Origin: JAEYXS01 sp943367715
GTDB taxonomy: Bacteria; Verrucomicrobiota; Verrucomicrobiia; Limisphaerales; JAEYXS01
Assembly (NCBI GenBank): GCA_943367715.1
Contig: CALRJY020000017.1
Coordinates: 55,730-119,729, forward strand
Direction: 5' to 3'
Length of the DNA: 64,000 bases
This document shows positions 59,763 to 64,000 of the stretch, in pieces. A model generated the notes under the pieces. That model searched no databases and was not told the origin of the DNA. It saw nothing but the letters and a program-made list of their open reading frames with translations. The position numbers and the translations under genes were made by a program. How positions within the stretch are numbered: position 1 is the first letter of the stretch; each line of letters opens with the position of its first letter.

Positions 59763-60266
59763 CTACCAGTTACCATCCACCAGATAAGTGGTGATGTTTC
59801 GGGCCAGATCTTCGGCAAGATTAGGCAGGGACTGCCGTTCGGCGCTGGCGAGATCGGAACCCGCCCGTAAAGTCGTCCGGCCCGTGATCATCCGTTCCAG
59901 CACCACCTTGCCGCTGCTGCGCTCGCGGGCGATCACATGAGCGGTCACGGTCACATTATAATCCCGCACCGTCCGGATGTCGGAGGGCTGGAAGGTCACT
60001 CCGCCGCGATCGTACCTGATCAAGGTTCCCGTGACGACCACGTCGCTCTCGCCCCGCGTATCCAGCTTGTACGTGCCATCCTGCTGCAAGGTCTTGCGCA
60101 GTTGCTGCGTGACCGCTTCGATCAAACGTGGTTCGCCGGTTTTGTTCTGGAAGAATTGAACCTCGATGGAACGTTCCCCGGCTTTGGTTCCGTTCGTAGG
60201 ACCAAGTTGATACCCGGCACAACCCGTGAGCATCAACGCGGCCAGACAGGAGAAGACAAATCGCAT
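59763..60266 (-). CDS. LptE-like lipoprotein (LPS transport)
   Basis: 167 residues from the second Met (ATG at 60266); the first Met at 60269 is equally possible. The lipoprotein signal peptide ends LMLTGCAGYQLGP. The ERSIEVQFFQNKTGEPRLIE and VTQQLRKTLQQDGTYKLDTR segments are the LptE/RlpB-like core. LptE plugs the LptD barrel and helps insert lipopolysaccharide. It is adjacent to a BamD-like gene, another outer-membrane assembly factor. Confidence 0.85.
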   Translation of the reverse strand: MRFVFSCLAALMLTGCAGYQLGPTNGTKAGERSIEVQFFQNKTGEPRLIEAVTQQLRKTLQQDGTYKLDTRGESDVVVTGTLIRYDRGGVTFQPSDIRTVRDYNVTVTAHVIARERSSGKVVLERMITGRTTLRAGSDLASAERQSLPNLAEDLARNITTYLVDGNW

Positions 60267-60270
60267 CATC

Positions 60271-61260
60271 TTAGTTTTCCTTCTTCGCCTCGACCCGCTT
60301 CTTCAAGACCTCGATGCGTTCCTTGGCTTCCACGGCGTATTCCGAGTTCGGATCGCGCAGCACCACTTCGTTGTAATACACCAGCGCACCTTCATAGCGC
60401 CGGGCCTTCTCGTAGAACTTCGCCACCTTGAAATTCCCGCGCGCCTGTTCCGTGCGCAGATCCTCGATAATCTTCTGCGCATCCGGCACGCGCGCATCAT
60501 CTGGATACAACGCCATGAAATCCGTCAACACCGCGATGGCCTGGGCCGCCGCACTTTGATCATACTCCGCCGTCTTCGCCTGCTTTTGATAAGCCAAACC
60601 CGCTTTGTAAAGCGCATCTGCGGCCACCGGTTTGCGATCATTGTAACGGTCCGCCGCCTTCTCGTAGGCCTTCACCGCCTCACCGAAGTCTTCGCTCTTC
60701 TCCTTGGCCGTACCGATGTCCATTTGCGCTTGCGGAGCCACCTCGCTGTACGGTCCGTTCTTGATGAGCTTCTCGTACATCGTCGCCGTCTTGTCCATGG
60801 AAGGATACATCGGCAGCACTCCCCACAGCTTGAACCACTGGCCGCCGAGGAACCGCTGGGCGATCTCATACTGCCGTTTCAAGACTTCGTCGTACTTCGC
60901 GTACTTCGGATACTTCTCGATCAGCTTCTGGTATTCCTTGAAGGCTTTCTCGTCGGATTTCTTTTCCTCGTAGGACCGGCCGATGATGTATTGGGCATCC
61001 GGCGCGTAATCCGAGAGCGGCCACTGCTTCACCGTGCGCTTGGCCGCCTTCATCGCGTTCTTGTAATCCTTATTATCAAACGCCTCTTGTGCCACCGTGA
61101 GCTGGTCCTTGGCGCGGCCTCGGATCCACTTGCCCTCCTGGCCCACCGCCTCATACACCCAGCCCTCACCGGGACGGTAAATCAACGGCGCCGGGGACAC
61201 GTGGGGGAACACCACGAGACCCACCAGCAACACCAACAAATATACAGGCCGTTTTGTCAT
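60271..61260 (-). CDS. BamD-like TPR lipoprotein/outer-membrane assembly protein
   Basis: 329 residues from the ATG at 61260 (MTKRPVYLLVLLVGLVVFPH); the frame continues to 61383 without a signal peptide. The signal sequence is followed by several TPR-like units (EEKKSDEKAFKEYQKLIEKY, then VKAYEKAADRYNDRKPVAAD) and the final YYNEVVLRDPNSEYAVEAKE, typical of BamD/YfiO-type proteins. No cysteine at the cleavage site is seen, so it may be periplasmic rather than a lipoprotein. It starts next to an LptE-like gene. Confidence 0.75.
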   Translation of the reverse strand: MTKRPVYLLVLLVGLVVFPHVSPAPLIYRPGEGWVYEAVGQEGKWIRGRAKDQLTVAQEAFDNKDYKNAMKAAKRTVKQWPLSDYAPDAQYIIGRSYEEKKSDEKAFKEYQKLIEKYPKYAKYDEVLKRQYEIAQRFLGGQWFKLWGVLPMYPSMDKTATMYEKLIKNGPYSEVAPQAQMDIGTAKEKSEDFGEAVKAYEKAADRYNDRKPVAADALYKAGLAYQKQAKTAEYDQSAAAQAIAVLTDFMALYPDDARVPDAQKIIEDLRTEQARGNFKVAKFYEKARRYEGALVYYNEVVLRDPNSEYAVEAKERIEVLKKRVEAKKEN

Positions 61261-61355
61261 CCTGCGAACCGTATTGAACGCACGCGGGCAAGTCAAGAAG
61301 GCGGGGTGTCCCCCTTCTTCTTCACCTGGGCCACCCTGAATGTGTCTATTTTTGT

Positions 61356-63428
61356 TCACTCCGGCCTTTCCACCAGTTTCCATTGCTCGTCAAAGAACCC
61401 CGCGTAGGTCACCCCGCCCGGATGCCGCTTCTCCTTCGGCGTGGCCATATCCAGCACCGCCCAGTCCGGAAGACGCGGGTATTGGTTGCAATTATTCGAC
61501 ATCCCCGCATAGGCAAACGTGAAGCTGCTGTTCAGCACCACATACTTCGTGGGATTCAACGGGTTAGGATAGATCAACACCGGCGCATGCGTCTCCGCCG
61601 GGAACGTCTTGCTCCCGATCTTCACTTCCTTCGCCGTCCAGGTGATGGGCAGTTTGTCCGCCATATCCGCCAGCACCTTGTTGCTCTGCGCATCACCCCA
61701 GATCACCAGATGATTCTTGGCGATGTCGTCATCCGTCAGCTCCGTATCCTTCTTGATGCGCACCTGGCCGCGCATCTGCAGCCACCACTGGTTCACCGCA
61801 TCCGCCAGCTCCGCCTGCTGCCACTGGCTGAACTTGAAATTCTGCGAACGCCCCGTCGGGATCACAAAAATGAAACTGTCCATGAACGCGTGATCGATCG
61901 GTCCCTGCAACCCATGCTTCTTCACTATGCCCGCCTCCGGCTTCACCCCCGCATACCATTGTCCGTTCAACTTGTAGAAAGGCACCTTCCAGGATTTGTC
62001 CCCGGCCACCGCCGTGCCCGCCAGTTCCTTGCCATCCACCGTCACCTTGGGCGAACCGCTCACCAGCGCCTGTCCGGCGGGCATATCGATCGTGAAGGCC
62101 GCGATGTTCTCCGTCTTCACCTGCACTGCGCTAGAGCCGGTCACCGTCGCGTTCACCTGCCCTTTTTCCCAATGCTGCTCCAGCCCGTCCACGGTGATCC
62201 ACTTCATCTCATTGAACGCCAGCGTGAACAACGTGAACCGCACCTCCTTCGGCGCCACCTCACGCCCCTTCACCGCCTGGGCATCCATCCACTTGTTGAT
62301 CTCCTCGATGGAATTCGTGTCATACCGATGCCCCATGCCCTTGCCGATCACGTGCTTCAGCTTCAACCCCTCCTTCGCCATCGCCGCCTCCATCAAGTCC
62401 GCCGCCAGCTTCTGCCCGTCAGTCTCGCCGCTGTAAGCGATCGTCGGGCACTGGAAAAGATTGCCCGGGATCGTCACCGAATCATACATGCGCCACAACT
62501 TCTCCTCAAACCACGTTGGCTTCGGGTCACGCGTATAAATTCGCAAAAACTGCTCCGTATCCGAAAAGCCCGCGCCCGGAGCTGCCGCAAACCACTTGCC
62601 CGCATGATGCGTGGCCAGATGCCACGTCGTGCCGCCGCCCAGCGAGAATCCGCGCACACTGATCCGGTTGTCATCGATCGGATAATGCTTCTTCACCGCT
62701 TCCAAGGCCTCCAACGCATCCGTCTCCCCCGCGAACCGCGAACCATTGTTATGCCGCCCGTACGGTTGCAGCACGAACCCGTCGGCCAGCTTGAACTGCC
62801 CATAATTCTTCTGCCGCTCATTGATGAACTTCAATTCGCTCAACTTGCTGTCCCGCCCATGGAACCAGTAATCCAGCCGGTGCTTCTTCTCCTTGTTGTT
62901 CGGCGAATACGTCATCGGCACTTCCAAGCCATAAGGCTGCACCGACCCGTCGATCCGCGACACATACCCGCGCACCACCAGCCCCGTCGAATGGATCCAG
63001 CCCGGATTCCCCTCCCGCAACTGCTTCGCGCGATAATGCCCGAAGTTGATCATCGCCTCCGCCGTCTTGAACTCGTTCGTGTTGTAAAAAATGTTGTGCA
63101 CCAACGCGTGATACGCCGCGTTGTAATAGATCTGCACATCCGGCAGCAGCTCCAGCATCGCGGGCTTGGACTGCAACTCCGTCTTGAGCGCATCGATATC
63201 CTTGCCCAGCGCCACCACCTTCGGCCCCAACGTCGCCTTCACCGTCGGCGGAATCTCGATGCCCATATCCGGCGCCCGCGGCGGCCCCTTCGGCTGCTGC
63301 TTGGGTTGTTGTTGCTGCTGCTGTTTAGGTTGCTGCTTCGGCTGCGCCTGTTGCGCGGGCAAACTCCCCGCCAGCAAACTCAACCCGGCAAACAACGCGA
63401 GAAAACGCAAAGACAAAGTATTACGCAT
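61356..63428 (-). CDS. Secreted alpha/beta-hydrolase with Gln/Lys-rich linker
   Basis: 690 residues from the ATG at 63428. After a signal peptide (FLALFAGLSLLAGSLPAQ) comes a Gln/Pro/Lys repeat linker (QPKQQPKQQQQQQPKQQPKG). Then the prolyl-oligopeptidase-like catalytic domain follows: nucleophile elbow RGFSLGGGTTWHLATH and an Asp/His pair including IGKGMGHRYDTN. A second C-terminal domain (IPTGRSQNFKFSQWQQAELA, then WGDAQSNKVLADMA) resembles the accessory hydrolase domain of carbohydrate-active esterases. Substrate unknown. The open frame up to 63767 is not used. Confidence 0.78.
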   Translation of the reverse strand: MRNTLSLRFLALFAGLSLLAGSLPAQQAQPKQQPKQQQQQQPKQQPKGPPRAPDMGIEIPPTVKATLGPKVVALGKDIDALKTELQSKPAMLELLPDVQIYYNAAYHALVHNIFYNTNEFKTAEAMINFGHYRAKQLREGNPGWIHSTGLVVRGYVSRIDGSVQPYGLEVPMTYSPNNKEKKHRLDYWFHGRDSKLSELKFINERQKNYGQFKLADGFVLQPYGRHNNGSRFAGETDALEALEAVKKHYPIDDNRISVRGFSLGGGTTWHLATHHAGKWFAAAPGAGFSDTEQFLRIYTRDPKPTWFEEKLWRMYDSVTIPGNLFQCPTIAYSGETDGQKLAADLMEAAMAKEGLKLKHVIGKGMGHRYDTNSIEEINKWMDAQAVKGREVAPKEVRFTLFTLAFNEMKWITVDGLEQHWEKGQVNATVTGSSAVQVKTENIAAFTIDMPAGQALVSGSPKVTVDGKELAGTAVAGDKSWKVPFYKLNGQWYAGVKPEAGIVKKHGLQGPIDHAFMDSFIFVIPTGRSQNFKFSQWQQAELADAVNQWWLQMRGQVRIKKDTELTDDDIAKNHLVIWGDAQSNKVLADMADKLPITWTAKEVKIGSKTFPAETHAPVLIYPNPLNPTKYVVLNSSFTFAYAGMSNNCNQYPRLPDWAVLDMATPKEKRHPGGVTYAGFFDEQWKLVERPE

Positions 63429-63486
63429 AATGACTGTCTGTTGAAAATAACAACCTCCCACCCTCGGTAAAGGGATTTTAACTGCA

Positions 63487-63544
63487 CCCCTAGTGGGGCA
63501 GACGCCCTCGTCTGCCAATAGTCGGACAGGTGCCCCCACCTGTC
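63487..63544. repeat. Cluster of three hairpins
   Basis: CCCC/GGGG with TAGT loop (63487-63498), GGCAGACG/CGTCTGCC with a 4-nt loop (63497-63516) and GACAGGTG/CACCTGTC with a 4-nt loop (63525-63544). These lie just upstream of the secreted hydrolase gene's start. Confidence 0.75.
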
Positions 63545-63933
63545 GTCCCCTTGCGAAGCGTGGACGTCCCGTACGCAGCAACGTGAAACAACCTGAAGCG
63601 TCCAAACACCTCTCAACACCATCCTCCCTCAAAACATTCTCCCCCAGAACAAGTTGCATCCTCCACCTCATCAATTGGAAAATTTTTAAGAAACCATTCA
63701 CCCGCATGCCCCTTCCGAAGCACTCCTGCGCCGGTCCGTTCGGACCCCTATGACACGCTCCTTTCATGTCTGCTTAATTAGACGTCTCCCCCCTCAAAGG
63801 TTTCAAAAAAACATAAAATATTTTCCCGCCCCCCACCCCAAACCACTGTGCCATTCTGTCACAAAAACTGCGCCAAAATGTCCCATCTTATTCCTCCTCC
63901 AATTTCAAATCCCTATTCAGCCATACTCTTGTA

Positions 63934-63978
63934 GTGCCAGCGGCACGACTCGACGGTAGCCGTGGATGCAATCCACGG
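63934..63978. repeat. Pair of hairpins at the right window edge
   Basis: GTGCC/GGCAC with AGC loop (63934-63946) and CCGTGGAT/ATCCACGG with GCA loop (63960-63978). Other than these, the bases from 63545 to the window end hold no gene I can support. Confidence 0.65.
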
Positions 63979-64000
63979 TCCCCGCGATCCACGAGAAGTG

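Noticed and set aside
63750..63959. A 69-codon plus-strand frame near the right edge
   Set aside because: Low-complexity, Pro/Lys-rich translation without start signal or domain; it lies in an AC-rich non-coding stretch that includes hairpins.

Overview
The window reads as a chromosomal segment of a Gram-negative, outer-membrane-bearing bacterium, most likely a soil or freshwater Verrucomicrobiota of the Pedosphaera/Limisphaerales type. This placement is inferred from the gene repertoire: TonB receptor with YfiR and hybrid kinase, LptE and BamD homologues, a permease fused to a DtxR-type sensor, RES-Xre, ThuA, Tm-1-like, Rsm22 and many secreted hydrolases. It is not based on a marker phylogeny. 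No tRNA, rRNA, CRISPR array, integrase or transposase was recognised.

Layout. 1-3010: ovothiol-type methyltransferase (cut by the window edge), M29 aminopeptidase, truncated haemoglobin, HODM-like DUF3445 protein and DUF971 protein. 3113-8471: a manganese/zinc-type ABC importer operon with a strong promoter and a DtxR-like box; its first permease carries a C-terminal DtxR-type repressor module. 8481-10254: hotdog thioesterase and PQQ-type beta-propeller. 10255-11870: a long non-coding region with copy 1 of a large structured repeat. 11871-15970: small secreted or membrane hypotheticals, a GNAT enzyme and a gene fragment. 16208-20973: UbiB kinase, Rsm22, MltR-like, ICMT-like and a CarD-like protein.

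20985-24580, minus strand: the translation block rpsP-khpA-trmD-rplS-rnhB-yraN. 24816-31558: HD hydrolase, coaD, a 1.06-kaa secreted beta-propeller, PlsC, cmk and a class I aldolase. 31647-32622: a nucleotidyltransferase plus a small basic protein, resembling a toxin-antitoxin pair. 32737-35931: the conserved rpmH-rnpA-yidD-yidC-khpB operon. 35932-37303: a second long non-coding region with copy 2 of the structured repeat. 37304-42008: an accessory island of small lipoproteins, membrane proteins and immunity-like proteins with local duplications. 42080-49787: secreted esterase, ThuA, Tm-1-like, RES-Xre toxin-antitoxin, sialidase-like and SGNH hydrolase. 49841-52918: GT39-like membrane protein and purH. 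52991-59479: TonB receptor, YfiR and CHASE8-type hybrid kinase in one operon. 59763-63428: LptE, BamD-like lipoprotein and a large secreted alpha/beta-hydrolase.

Two non-coding themes stand out. First, a 0.7-0.8 kb repeat occurs at 10631-11339 and 36303-37104. It has no shared reading frame, but several helices carry compensatory base changes between the copies, and every wobble pair used to judge the strand is T-G as read on the plus strand. It looks like a plus-strand structured RNA of a kind I cannot name. Second, nearly every longer intergenic gap holds clusters of perfect hairpins with very short (mostly 1-5 nt) loops and different stem sequences.
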